Assembly (NCBI RefSeq): GCF_001050375.1
Contig: NZ_KQ130482.1
Coordinates: 140,954-204,953 of the forward strand
DNA: 64,000 bases
Origin: Catenovulum maritimum
GTDB taxonomy: Bacteria > Pseudomonadota > Gammaproteobacteria > Enterobacterales > Alteromonadaceae
Direction of reading: 5' to 3'
Shown here: piece by piece, positions 1 through 8,625 of the stretch
Layout: every line of letters begins with the position of its first letter
Numbering within the stretch: position 1 is the stretch's first letter
Notes under the pieces: generated by a model
The model's database searches: none
Told to the model about the DNA's origin: nothing
The model's input: the letters and a program-made list of their open reading frames with translations, nothing else
Position numbers and translations under genes: made by a program

Positions 1-155
1 TATGTTGTTTTTCATGCTTGTTTTTTCGACACTTTTGAGAGCAATAGATAATGTCATTCCACTTTCTTTCCCACTTTTTTCTCCAACTAAAGCTGAGTTG
101 GCAAATAGGGCAAATTTTTGAGTCAAGGTGAAGTTTTTTGTGCGGCATTTTCTAT

Positions 156-1496
156 TTAATCCAGCTCAATTGGTTCAGCATACTTGGGCCAAGCATTCAT
201 ATCTTCAAAGTCACTATAGATATTTTGTTTACCTTGCCACTTATTGATAAAAGTATCGTCAGGATCGTATAAGTCTTTCTGCTTGTCTAAGTTAAAGTGT
301 CTGCCACCTCTTGGATCGGCTCCAACACCAGCAATGTATTGCCAATTACCCCAGTTTGAAGCAGGATCGTAATCTATAAGTTGTTGTTCAAACCATGCAG
401 CGCCATAGCGCCAATCTAATCTCATTTCGTTAACACAGCAACTTGCGACAATCTGTCGGCCTCTATTCGATAAATAACCTGTACTATTTAGCTGATGCAT
501 GCAAGCATTAACAATCGGGTAAGGCGTCAGCCCCTGACGCCATTTCAAAAATACGACGGGGTAAAATGAATTTAGTAGAGGCTTGTTGGTATTGGCTTTA
601 AATAGATATAAAAATTTGCCTTGTTTGTGTGCATTCCATTGAAAATATTCTCGCCAAAGTAGTTCGAAAAACAGCCAGTAAGTCGATTCATTTTTTTCAA
701 ATTTTTGCTCATACAGCTTTAAGTCTTTGTAAATAGATCTTGCAGATACAGAGCCATTGGCTAGCCAAGGTGACCATTTTGATGAATTTCCCCAGCCTTC
801 GAGCGCGTTTCTGGTTTCTTTGTATGTGAGTGGGGCTGGTGAAGAAAAGAACTGATTTAAGTGCTTGATCGCCGCTGATTCGCCACCTGAAAAAATAAAT
901 TTATTGTCGTTTGGTGATTTACTGGAAAGTGAATCGATTGTATCTACCTCATTCAATAATAAATTAGATGGCAGCGGTGGATAATAATCAACTCTTTGCT
1001 TGGCGTCTGGTATTGTTAGCTTTTCAGCTATTTTTCTAAAAGCAGTGAAGTGCTGAGGTAAATCAGTTAATTCAAATGGTAAATCTTCGGCGTCGAATAG
1101 AGTGTGAGAGTGCTTTTGTATGAATTTAATTTTGTTGTAATGCTTTTCAAGTTTTTGCCAGCATAGTGTCTCGAAATAGCCCGCGTTGACACTACTAAAT
1201 ATTTGATCTGGCTTAATTAACTCAATCCATTTACTTAAACCTTGGGTAACTGATAGTTGCTCGATGAATAATATTTGACCGGTTAATTTTATTTGCTGTT
1301 GTAAATCTTTGAGGCTTTGCGTTAAAAAGTTAGATCTAGCATGTCCAATTGATTTGGTTTGTAATTTGGTTGATCTCTTTGATGCAGGATCAAGGCAATA
1401 AAGCAGGACTAATTCATCACTTTGCTCTATCGCTGTCAAAAGTGCAGGATTGTCATTAAGCCGTAAATCGTTGGTAAAAAGAAAAATTGAGCGCAT
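156..1496 (-). CDS. Cryptochrome-DASH / photolyase-family flavoprotein
   Basis: FAD-binding photolyase/cryptochrome protein of 446 residues. The N-terminal alpha/beta photolyase domain spans about residues 1-130 (starts MRSIFLFTNDLRLNDNPAL) and the helical FAD-binding domain about 210-430. The motifs WLFFELLWREYFQW, TGYLSNRGRQIVAS and DYDPASNWGNWQYIAGVG are those of the Cry-DASH branch. Members repair cyclobutane pyrimidine dimers, mainly in single-stranded DNA, and may also sense blue light; which role applies here cannot be told. It is the last gene of a minus-strand run with the small protein at 1706-2008 and the DCC oxidoreductase at 2054-2461. A classical CPD photolyase is possible but the C-terminal signature favours DASH. 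Confidence 0.9.
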   Translation of the reverse strand: MRSIFLFTNDLRLNDNPALLTAIEQSDELVLLYCLDPASKRSTKLQTKSIGHARSNFLTQSLKDLQQQIKLTGQILFIEQLSVTQGLSKWIELIKPDQIFSSVNAGYFETLCWQKLEKHYNKIKFIQKHSHTLFDAEDLPFELTDLPQHFTAFRKIAEKLTIPDAKQRVDYYPPLPSNLLLNEVDTIDSLSSKSPNDNKFIFSGGESAAIKHLNQFFSSPAPLTYKETRNALEGWGNSSKWSPWLANGSVSARSIYKDLKLYEQKFEKNESTYWLFFELLWREYFQWNAHKQGKFLYLFKANTNKPLLNSFYPVVFLKWRQGLTPYPIVNACMHQLNSTGYLSNRGRQIVASCCVNEMRLDWRYGAAWFEQQLIDYDPASNWGNWQYIAGVGADPRGGRHFNLDKQKDLYDPDDTFINKWQGKQNIYSDFEDMNAWPKYAEPIELD

Positions 1497-1581
1497 TTAG
1501 CTAACCATAATATTTACATTATTAATCATCTAAACGCTCATTAGCCCATGTTAGATCAATTACAACTCAATCAATATTAAT

Positions 1582-1681
1582 AACTTAACTCGGGGTAGCA
1601 ACTTGCCTTCTTGAAGGCCTTGTTCTAATAAAAAATACTTCTCAATAAATAAAAATAAATTATATCAATAACTTAATAGAG
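1582..1681. repeat. Dispersed repeat family 2, short copy
   Basis: This stretch between two minus-strand genes resembles the sequence at 56845-57043. Shared blocks are AACTTAACTCG..GATA/GTAGCAACTTG at the left, then CTTGTTCTA, an A-rich run, a TAC.TCTCAA.AAATAAAAA block and ATATCAATAACTT. The copy here lacks about 70 internal bases and the right-hand end. It contains a small hairpin GCCTTC-TT-GAAGGC at 1605-1618. Probably a non-autonomous intergenic element or its remnant. Confidence 0.5.
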
Positions 1682-1705
1682 AAAAATGAGTGAGTAAAGA
1701 TCCCA

Positions 1706-2008
1706 CTAAAAACTAATTTTTATTTTCATATGCGTATCTGGTTTTTCTGCTAAACCACACATTTCATCATATGCAGTTTCTGCTTCAAGCCAAATATTGT
1801 TGCAGTCAATTTTCGTCAATATAGATTTCACTTGGGTTAGACTTTTGCATTTTAGTATGTGCCCTGAATTGCCTATAACATAGCCTGAATTTTCATTACC
1901 TGAGGAATCAATCCGCATAGCTTCTAATAAGTAAATTCCAGATTCAAAGCTGTGAACAGATATTGAATCAGCGCCATTTAAAGTGAGTGATTTTAGTGCA
2001 TGCTGCAT
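1706..2008 (-). CDS. Small DUF6482-like protein
   Basis: A 100-residue cytoplasmic protein with no signal peptide or membrane segment. The N-terminal half (VHSFESGIYLLEA) and the length resemble the DUF6482 family common in Alteromonadales; I rely on memory of that family, so the name is tentative. It sits 45 bases downstream of the DCC oxidoreductase gene and upstream of the Cry-DASH gene on the same strand, suggesting co-transcription. Function unknown. Confidence 0.6.
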   Translation of the reverse strand: MQHALKSLTLNGADSISVHSFESGIYLLEAMRIDSSGNENSGYVIGNSGHILKCKSLTQVKSILTKIDCNNIWLEAETAYDEMCGLAEKPDTHMKIKISF

Positions 2009-2053
2009 AGCCGCGTCCTCTTTTTTGGTGGAATAGTAAAGTTAGGCTTGAAC

Positions 2054-2461
2054 TTATTTCAATTTACACTGATTTGATTCACAAGGTTTTTTTCCTGTAA
2101 GCCAATAGGATATCTGGTATCTATTTCTGGCAAACCATAAATAAACTTTATCAGCAAAAAAACGAATAATAGGCCACCTCAGGGGAGCAATTAAGTATCC
2201 TCGACCAACTATTTTCCACGCTTTGTGAGTCACATCTAAACCATATAAGAAGTACGTGTTGCCATCACCGTCATCACACTCAGCGTGTAGTATAAGGTTC
2301 GCCTCTTCAATATTTATGCTCGGATAGATTTGAGTAAAGTTTTCGGCATGAATGTCTGCAAATGCTAAAGTATTGTTCTTGTCCAGTTTAGCTAAATGCT
2401 GCATCTCATTGATACACAGGGGGCAATAACTATCGTAAAAAATGGTTAGCTTAGGAGTCAT
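2054..2461 (-). CDS. DCC-family thiol-disulfide oxidoreductase (DUF393)
   Basis: 135 residues. The N-terminus reads LTIFYDSYCPLCINEMQHL, the thioredoxin-like Cys-x-x-Cys (CPLC) of the DUF393/DCC family, followed by the family's DIHAENF region and the GRGYLIAPLRWP segment. The substrate is unknown. First gene of a minus-strand group that continues into a small protein and the Cry-DASH photolyase. DUF393 genes are often found beside photolyase genes in marine gammaproteobacteria, which suggests a shared stress or light-response context (inference). Confidence 0.88.
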   Translation of the reverse strand: MTPKLTIFYDSYCPLCINEMQHLAKLDKNNTLAFADIHAENFTQIYPSINIEEANLILHAECDDGDGNTYFLYGLDVTHKAWKIVGRGYLIAPLRWPIIRFFADKVYLWFARNRYQISYWLTGKKPCESNQCKLK

Positions 2462-2783
2462 GTTAAACCTGATACGGACACTGAATCGTTTAATTAATTT
2501 TTATTTTACGTGGCTATTTTAAATATCGATCAATCTGTAGAGTGTTAGCCGCTATATAAACTACTGAACAAAAATATTCGAATGTTGTCTTGTTTGAACT
2601 AGTCTCCGCTTGTCTTTGAAAACGAGTCAAAGAAGGATGCGATAATAAAATTTACATAATGAAGCTTGAGGTATCTAATAACTCTGGTTCGGTTTCTACA
2701 TTTTTTCAGTAAAATGCTAATTTAACCAAGTTTTATTGGTTCCATATGACAGCAGTCATAGAGTTCAAAAGGAGTATCACACT
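2462..2783. other. Intergenic region between divergent genes
   Basis: About 320 bases separating the minus-strand DCC gene from the plus-strand DUF1801-like gene, so it must hold both promoters. The only structure seen is a short inverted repeat CTTTGA...TCAAAG at 2614-2632. No gene or convincing promoter consensus was recognised. Confidence 0.4.
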
Positions 2784-3101
2784 ATGCAATTTGAAAAGGA
2801 TTTAACATCACCCTATAAAGATCTTTTTATTTATGTCAGAGATTACCTGCTCAGTTTTGATGGCGTGACAGAAATTAAAAAAGATAAAATCACAACTTAT
2901 TCTTTTAGTGGTTCGGCATTATGTCACCTAAGAACTATGCCACATGGTGTAGATATAGGGTTTCTTAAAGGTGCCTTTATTGAAGATTCACTTGGACAAT
3001 TACACGGAAAAACTAAAAGAATGCGAGTATTGTCTATAGAGACAATTGAAGCAGATTCTATCGACTTTTATATTAAAGCTGCTCTTAAATTAAATGCCTA
3101 A
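2784..3101 (+). CDS. DUF1801-like domain protein
   Basis: 105 residues from the ATG at 2784, chosen because AAAAGGAG lies 9 bases upstream at 2767-2774; the longer frame from a TTG at 2736 has no such site. The sequence (DLFIYVRDYLLSFDGVTEIKK, then CHLRTMPHGVDIGFLKGAF) is typical of the DUF1801/YdhG-like alpha-beta fold. No signal peptide. Function unknown; some relatives are metal-binding or frataxin-fold proteins. Single gene between divergent and convergent neighbours. Confidence 0.75.
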   Translation: MQFEKDLTSPYKDLFIYVRDYLLSFDGVTEIKKDKITTYSFSGSALCHLRTMPHGVDIGFLKGAFIEDSLGQLHGKTKRMRVLSIETIEADSIDFYIKAALKLNA

Positions 3102-3185
3102 CACAGATGAGTTATTTTATTTGTTTGCAGGGATGAGACTGACTCGTCCCTGCATCAGTTTGTCTTTTATCTTGTCCTTATTTAA

Positions 3186-4604
3186 TTAACGTGCATTTAG
3201 TGCGGCTGCTTTCGCTAACATTGCAGTTAAATCCGCTTGGTTATGCCATTGGTCCTTAACAAACACTCCTGTAACTTGCTGAGCATTTTCAATATTTTCT
3301 AAAGGATTATTTCTGACCATAAAAAAATCAGCTAATTTTCCTTGCTCAATGCTTCCACGCTCGTCATCTTCTCCTAAATATCGAGCAACGTTAATGGTAC
3401 CTGTTTCTAGCGCTTGGAAAGGGCTTAAACCAGCCTTAACCATAATGCCTAATTCTTTGTGTACAGAAAACCCAGGTATAACTGTACCAAAAGCATCGAC
3501 TCCTAAAATTAATTGCACGCCTTGTTGTTGAAATTGTGCCATTAAGGTTTGTATCAAATTATTATTATGTTTAATCGCTTCTAGTGTAAATGGCCAGTTC
3601 GGATCACGATAAGGGTTTTGTGAATCACTTAAATACTGCTCTTTAATCCATTTTGGCAAATACTTATTGTGCTCGCGTGTTGCAAGTGCTGAAAAACGTT
3701 CATCGTCTAACCAATCAGTAATGGCATCAAATATTGTTAAGGTGGTTACTATAGCTGTATCTGATTCGATAAACGCTTTTGCCATCTCTAAGCGGTATTC
3801 GGGTTTTTCAAAATCAGCTAATTTTTTAGCGTGATCCCTAAAAAATATTTTTGCGTCCACTTCTTCAGTGTGGGGTTCATGCATAGAGATATACAACAAC
3901 TCCTCAACATGCTCTACAGAGTCCATCCTCAAAGTGTCTGCTAATGGCATTTTATGCTGGGTGTGGCCAGTGACCATGATGTTATTCTGCTTTGAGACAG
4001 TTAACACTAAGTCATAAATATCTTGTGGTAAATCTGCATGAATTTTTACCACATCAAAACCATTTTCAACGTAAAAACGCATCATTTTTTCTGCCGCGGC
4101 CATATCTGGCAAATTTTCTGGTTTTAATTGTGGGCCACTCACTAAATATCGTGGGCCTGTCATCTGCCTGTTTTTTAATTTATCTCGTAATGCAAGGTGG
4201 TCTTGATCACCATCTTTTAATGACATATTGCGGACGGTAGTTACTCCGTTCGCTATATATTGATTAAACATTGCTTGGGGATTCATACGTAAATGACTGT
4301 GCATATCTGCTAAACCTGGTAATACATATTGGTCTTTGCCATCAATAGTCGTAACTGCTTGGTAATCGAGTGTTTCATCATCAGATAAAATCGCAACAAT
4401 GCGCTCATCTTTAACTAACACAGTACGGTTTCTGAGTACTTGTTCTTGATTCATAGGGACAAGGTTGACATGCGTAAAAGCAAAATCAACAGCCATAGGA
4501 GGTTGCACAGTATCTTGTGGTAAAACGGTTTGTTTAAAATCAGAGCAAGCAATACTCACTATAGATAAAAGAAAAGTGAGCGTGATTTTGATTAAATAAT
4601 TCAT
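3186..4604 (-). CDS. Amidohydrolase-family lipoprotein
   Basis: 472 residues. An N-terminal signal ends in the lipobox SIAC (Cys20), so the enzyme is probably anchored to a membrane facing the periplasm. The amidohydrolase metal site is visible as GLADMHSH (about residue 100), a central K at DVVKIHADLP, H in VTGHTQHKMP and SVEHVEE, and a late LGVDAFG aspartate. The C-terminal GSIEQGKLADFFMV strand is the usual composite domain. Closest to imidazolonepropionase/prolidase-like secreted hydrolases; the substrate is unknown. The AraC-type regulator gene at 4720-5787 lies 115 bases upstream on the same strand. Confidence 0.88.
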   Translation of the reverse strand: MNYLIKITLTFLLSIVSIACSDFKQTVLPQDTVQPPMAVDFAFTHVNLVPMNQEQVLRNRTVLVKDERIVAILSDDETLDYQAVTTIDGKDQYVLPGLADMHSHLRMNPQAMFNQYIANGVTTVRNMSLKDGDQDHLALRDKLKNRQMTGPRYLVSGPQLKPENLPDMAAAEKMMRFYVENGFDVVKIHADLPQDIYDLVLTVSKQNNIMVTGHTQHKMPLADTLRMDSVEHVEELLYISMHEPHTEEVDAKIFFRDHAKKLADFEKPEYRLEMAKAFIESDTAIVTTLTIFDAITDWLDDERFSALATREHNKYLPKWIKEQYLSDSQNPYRDPNWPFTLEAIKHNNNLIQTLMAQFQQQGVQLILGVDAFGTVIPGFSVHKELGIMVKAGLSPFQALETGTINVARYLGEDDERGSIEQGKLADFFMVRNNPLENIENAQQVTGVFVKDQWHNQADLTAMLAKAAALNAR

Positions 4605-4719
4605 TGTTATCTGCCTATATTAAATATGCTTTAACTCTACAAAAATATCGCGGCGTCATCGTCTAAAATTAAAAAACTGCACCAATAATATGATTTCGTA
4701 CGGGTGCAGAATAATATAG

Positions 4720-5787
4720 TTAATTGTTATTTAAGGATTTAATATATTCTGACGGAGTGAGATTAGTTTGCTTTTTAAAAACGGCATTAAAGGTAGATTT
4801 AGAACTAAAGCCAGCATCAAACGCAATTGCTAAGATATTAGCCGCTTGTTTTTGTTCTTGTAGTTTCGCTTTTACAACGTTAATTCGTTTGCCATTGATA
4901 TAATCAGAAAAATTAATGTCGCCACCTTTATTAATCGTCCAAGAAACTAATTGCTCACTTAAACCTAAACTTTGAGATAGATCTCGCAATGAATACTTCG
5001 CCTGCAAAAAGCTCTGGCTGTTTGTTAGGTAGTTTTCAATATCGGCAAAAATAACCTTTGCTTGTTGGTGCTCTTTATCTGCTTGCTCTAATTTCTCTTT
5101 TTTTAGCGAGATAGATTCCATATCTTCAAAGCTATTATAGAGTTCGGGCTGTCGTATTGCGTTAATGATTAAATAGCTTGTTAACGACAAAGCAATAAAC
5201 GTACTAATAAAATACCAATGTACTAACACTTCAATATCAAGCACTAATTGTAAGTTCAAGCGTGTAAAATCGACAATTTCAATCACACTGACCACTGTTA
5301 AAGTATTGAATAACCAGCCTAAAGCATAACCATCGTAATCAACAGTTGTTTCCTTTAAATAAACACGATAGCGCCATAATAGGCGGAAACTCATCACTAA
5401 ATAAATGGCCAAACTAATATAAGCAATAGCGAGCACCTGAGGCCACCAAGGGGTAAAAGCTATTGCGATAACGGCAGGCATTAAATGAATTAAATGAGCT
5501 TTTACTCTGAAATCGCGATAAATCATATTTTTAACTAAGAGATAATATAGCGGCCCTAACGCTACTTGCATGGCGGGTGTGACTAACCAGTATTGGCGGG
5601 TAATGTTTAATTCTTCAATAATATTAATAAATTCTAAACTATGCAAAGCTAAGAGCATAACTAAGCCTTTATATTGTGGCTTACCCATGACCATAAAAAT
5701 GCCGAGTACTGCAATCGTGGTAAAAATAATGTGAAGAATATTAACGGGGTAAATGGAAATTAGCGTCATTATTATTGTTTTAGCCAA
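4720..5787 (-). CDS. Membrane-anchored AraC-family transcriptional regulator
   Basis: 355 residues. The N-terminal ~205 residues hold about six or seven hydrophobic helices (for example IYPVNILHIIFTTIAVLGIF and STFIALSLTSYLIINAI). They are followed by a linker and a C-terminal AraC DNA-binding domain at about 250-352, with two helix-turn-helix units (YSLRDLSQSLGLSEQLVSW and ILAIAFDAGFSSKSTFNAVF) and the signature FKKQTNLTPSEYI. The layout suggests a sensor that binds a ligand in or near the membrane. Its target may be the amidohydrolase gene just downstream; control of the sulfatase locus across the 463-base gap is an alternative. Confidence 0.85.
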   Translation of the reverse strand: MAKTIIMTLISIYPVNILHIIFTTIAVLGIFMVMGKPQYKGLVMLLALHSLEFINIIEELNITRQYWLVTPAMQVALGPLYYLLVKNMIYRDFRVKAHLIHLMPAVIAIAFTPWWPQVLAIAYISLAIYLVMSFRLLWRYRVYLKETTVDYDGYALGWLFNTLTVVSVIEIVDFTRLNLQLVLDIEVLVHWYFISTFIALSLTSYLIINAIRQPELYNSFEDMESISLKKEKLEQADKEHQQAKVIFADIENYLTNSQSFLQAKYSLRDLSQSLGLSEQLVSWTINKGGDINFSDYINGKRINVVKAKLQEQKQAANILAIAFDAGFSSKSTFNAVFKKQTNLTPSEYIKSLNNN

Positions 5788-6250
5788 TTGATTTTTATAA
5801 TTAAATAAAATATATCACAAAGCAATAACAACATAAATGTAGCATCGATTTTTGCTATACCACTGAAGTGGTTTGCGCGGCTGTGCAGCTATTATTTGTA
5901 TCTAGGGTAGATATGTCCGTACTCGTTTTGTATGTTCTCAAGCATATAGCACTTTATATGATCGAAATTGTTATAAGTGGTATTAACTATGACATGTTGG
6001 TCATTTTATTTAAGTAAGTAAGTACTTGCGAACTTAGGTTGTTGTTTTAATTTTTACCTTTATTGCAATGGCAACAATAACAGCGAACTCCAACTGTTTC
6101 AGGTCAGTTTTTAAGTAGATGGATCACATCTAGATTATACATATGATGAAAATCATAGTGATATCTTTATAAAATTAAACAATGTTATGTATTTTGTTTA
6201 GTTTATTCTATATTCTTAGTATTCCAATATAGTTTGTGTGATGATTTTTG
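5788..6250. other. Regulatory intergenic region upstream of sulfatase
   Basis: 463 bases between the divergent AraC-type regulator and the sulfatase; no ORF of note. It is AT-rich and contains one perfect 14-base palindrome at 5859-5872 (see separate entry). It presumably carries both promoters. A convincing -35/-10 pair could not be picked. Confidence 0.4.
5859..5872. promoter_or_regulatory. Palindrome, possible operator
   Basis: Perfect dyad ACCACT-GA-AGTGGT, 72 bases upstream of the AraC-type regulator start and about 380 bases upstream of the sulfatase. The half-site AGTGGTA recurs near 5977. Size and symmetry fit a dimeric repressor site, but the binding protein is unknown. Confidence 0.3.
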
Positions 6251-7801
6251 ATGAAAAATTTGGTCGGTAAGGTTTTTATTTTATTTAGTTCTATTTTTTT
6301 GATATTGGGTTGCGACGCCACTAAGGTGCAGCTTTCCGATGAACAGGTGACGGGAAACAATCAGGCTCAGCCAGCTAAACGTCCGAATATCTTGTTAGTT
6401 TTATTAGATGACCTAGGTTATGCAGATTTGGGTTATATGCCACATAGCGAACCTGATATTTATACTCCTTCTATTGATGCTTTGGCACAGCAAGGTACAC
6501 GTTTTTCTCAAGCGTATGTATCTCACGCATATTGTGGACCCAGTCGAGCAGGCATTATGACTGGGCGCTATCAGCATGAGTTTGGTTCTCAATTTAATTT
6601 GGCTGATTACTCGGTGCATGGTGTTCCAACCAGCGAAACTTTTTTCAGTACGGTTTTAAAAAGTGCTGACTATTCGACAGGGTTGGTTGGTAAATGGCAT
6701 TTGGGTGAGGAGCCTGAATATCGCCCAAATGTTCGAGGTTTTGACTATTTTTATGGCATGCTAGGGGGTGGGCATGTTTACCACACTAAAGATTTTGTAC
6801 GCGTAAAAGATTATGACCCCGCCGCCAAATCGGTTTGGCTGTACAAAGCGCCGTTAATGGAAAATGACCGCTACGCGAGCGAAGCGGGATACGACAATAA
6901 TCTATATATAACAGATATGTTGACTGATGTTGCGATTGGTTATATTGAGCGTGAAAGTGCTAAGCCTAATCCGTTTTTCTTATTTATGAGCTACAACGCG
7001 CCGCATACACCAGAGGAGGCGAAAGAGGAAGACATCGCTGCCTTAAAACAAATTTTAGGGGATAAAGCAGCACAAGATCAGAAACGACTAACCTACACTG
7101 CTATGGTATATGCGGTTGACCGCGGGATGAAGCGCATTGTTGAAAAGCTTAAACAAACTGGCGTATATGAAGATACGCTAATTGTGTTTTTAAGTGATAA
7201 TGGTGGCCGAATTAATAACGCTAGTGCACGCAATACGCCACTTAAAATGGGCAAAACCTCAGTTTATGAAGGTGGAGTAAGAGTACCTATGTTTTGGCAT
7301 TGGCCAAATGGTAACTTACCTAAAACGACCTATGATCACCCTGTTTCAGCATTAGATTTTTACCCAACGTTTACCGCGTTAGCGCAAGGGAAAATCCCGC
7401 AGAATAAACAATTAGATGGTAAAAATATCTTAAGTGCCGTACGAGCCAATGAAAATGCTCGTGTAAACGAGGCACTGTATTTTATGATGCATTTACCTAC
7501 GACGGATGGTGGTTTAAATCAAACAGCTATCGTTTTAAATGATAATAAATGGTTTACAGATGGCAAGGGAGATTGGCAATTTTATGATTTAGCCAATGAT
7601 ATTTCAGAACAGCATGGTCAGCCTTTTGGGCCGGATAAACAAGCTATGTTGTCTGAGTTAGAGCAGTGGGCATGTGGCCATATTAGACCGCAATGGTTTG
7701 ACTCATCAAGGTATGGGTTTGAAGCCGCTTGGGATAAAAATAATATGCCGAATTTCCCTAAAACCTTTTCTCAAATCTCTACTCAGGGCAAATGTAAATA
7801 A
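6251..7801 (+). CDS. Type I sulfatase, lipoprotein
   Basis: 516 residues from the ATG at 6251 (a TTG lies one codon earlier). Signal with lipobox LILGC (Cys21), so surface or periplasmic attachment is likely. The sulfatase N-motif RPNILLVLLDDLGYADLG provides the metal-binding Asp pair 53/54. The formylglycine site is CGPSRAGIMTGR with Cys95, and GKWHLG (Lys148, His150) and SDNGG follow. This is the full length of an S1-family enzyme. Within this locus it probably removes sulfate from an ulvan-like oligosaccharide; the exact S1 subfamily cannot be given by eye. It needs a formylglycine-generating enzyme, and no such gene is in the window. No strong Shine-Dalgarno sequence is seen. Confidence 0.93.
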   Translation: MKNLVGKVFILFSSIFLILGCDATKVQLSDEQVTGNNQAQPAKRPNILLVLLDDLGYADLGYMPHSEPDIYTPSIDALAQQGTRFSQAYVSHAYCGPSRAGIMTGRYQHEFGSQFNLADYSVHGVPTSETFFSTVLKSADYSTGLVGKWHLGEEPEYRPNVRGFDYFYGMLGGGHVYHTKDFVRVKDYDPAAKSVWLYKAPLMENDRYASEAGYDNNLYITDMLTDVAIGYIERESAKPNPFFLFMSYNAPHTPEEAKEEDIAALKQILGDKAAQDQKRLTYTAMVYAVDRGMKRIVEKLKQTGVYEDTLIVFLSDNGGRINNASARNTPLKMGKTSVYEGGVRVPMFWHWPNGNLPKTTYDHPVSALDFYPTFTALAQGKIPQNKQLDGKNILSAVRANENARVNEALYFMMHLPTTDGGLNQTAIVLNDNKWFTDGKGDWQFYDLANDISEQHGQPFGPDKQAMLSELEQWACGHIRPQWFDSSRYGFEAAWDKNNMPNFPKTFSQISTQGKCK

Positions 7802-7812
7802 CCTCAAATGTT

Positions 7813-7835
7813 GCACCCAATATCGAGTTGGGTGC
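7813..7835 (+). terminator. Stem-loop after sulfatase
   Basis: Inverted repeat GCACCCAA / TTGGGTGC with a 7-base loop, 12 bases after the sulfatase stop. The following T tract is weak (TTCC), so this is a possible terminator or 3' stabiliser. Confidence 0.55.
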
Positions 7836-7998
7836 TTCCACAGCTATAAACTTTTCCTAGTTCGTTCGAGAGAAACTAATTAAGAAATGATCGAGCAGGT
7901 ACTATGAATAATTAGGTATGCTTGGCTATGAAAAGCGGATTGTCATTTATAGCGTTATGCTTATCCAATAGAACTATCTTTGCAAAAAGCTCCTGATA

Positions 7999-8023
7999 CG
8001 GGCACCTAATTTAAAAATGCCCG
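7999..8023 (-). terminator. Stem-loop after the frameshifted lipoprotein frame
   Basis: Inverted repeat CGGGCA / TGCCCG with a 13-base loop. It lies 7 bases beyond the stop codon (8030-8032) of the shifted frame of the lipoprotein gene, but more than 100 bases beyond the unshifted stop, which supports the longer frame as the ancestral one. Confidence 0.4.
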
Positions 8024-8029
8024 CTAGAC

Positions 8030-8151
8030 CTAGATTTCCGCTGCCAGTGAGCCTTTTAAACGATTAATCAAACATTCTTTGCCCTTAGCTAACGTATCAA
8101 GTTTCTTAAATACTTTTCCCAATTTTTTACCTTGCGATTGATATTTTTTTT
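8030..8151 (-). other. Alternative-frame 3' extension of the lipoprotein gene
   Basis: Read in the -1 frame after the A8 run, this stretch encodes YQSQGKKLGKVFKKLDTLAK, then a segment with ECLINRLKG, ending AAEI and TAG. The lysine-rich helical composition matches the upstream frame, and a hairpin terminator follows directly. This indicates that the original gene ran to 8030. Confidence 0.55.
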
Positions 8152-8453
8152 AAAAGTTTTGCATGGAAGTTAACGCAACTCATCACTTTAAAGCCTCTTG
8201 AATCTATTGGACAGCCTTGTAAATTAGCGTTTGACTCTACTTGTTTTGATATCAGAGCTTGCTGCTGAGAAGAGTTCTTTTTTATCTGGGATCTGATTAG
8301 TAACAAGTCTTCTTCTAATTGTGCCAAATTGACATCCTTGCTAGGCGTTTCAATTAACGAGCAGTCTACAATGTGGTCTTTGACTTTTTTGCTGCTAGAG
8401 CAAGAGGCTAAAAAGATCACAATTAATATCAATGCAGTTTTAGTGTAACGCAT
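8127..8453 (-). CDS. Small lipoprotein, probably frameshifted at its 3' end
   Basis: 108 residues as read. N-terminal signal with lipobox LASC (Cys18), then a Lys/Ser-rich start, a helical segment (LAQLEEDLLLIRSQIKK) and two or three cysteines. No family recognised. The frame ends soon after a run of eight A (coding strand; T at 8144-8151). If one A is dropped, the frame continues 37 more residues to a TAG at 8030-8032 with coding-like sequence. The gene is therefore either a pseudogene, a sequencing-error case or a slippage site. Located between the sulfatase and the TonB-domain protein, but with no evident role in polysaccharide use. Confidence 0.6.
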   Translation of the reverse strand: MRYTKTALILIVIFLASCSSSKKVKDHIVDCSLIETPSKDVNLAQLEEDLLLIRSQIKKNSSQQQALISKQVESNANLQGCPIDSRGFKVMSCVNFHAKLLKKISIAR

Positions 8454-8625
8454 AATTATCCTTATTAATTTTGTTATCCGGGTGGAGCGCTAAATAAATT
8501 TATTTTTGGACGACTATTTTATAATAGATAATTAATATTGTTAACAGTTGACTTCAATCTAAAGCCCCCCTTTAATTTAATGCAAATCCACGATTAACTA
8601 GCAAGATGGGTAAACAACTTTCTGG

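Noticed and set aside
7674-7883. Plus-strand ORF of 69 residues at the end of the sulfatase
   Set aside because: Overlaps the sulfatase C-terminus in another frame and runs through its downstream hairpin; no supporting motif.
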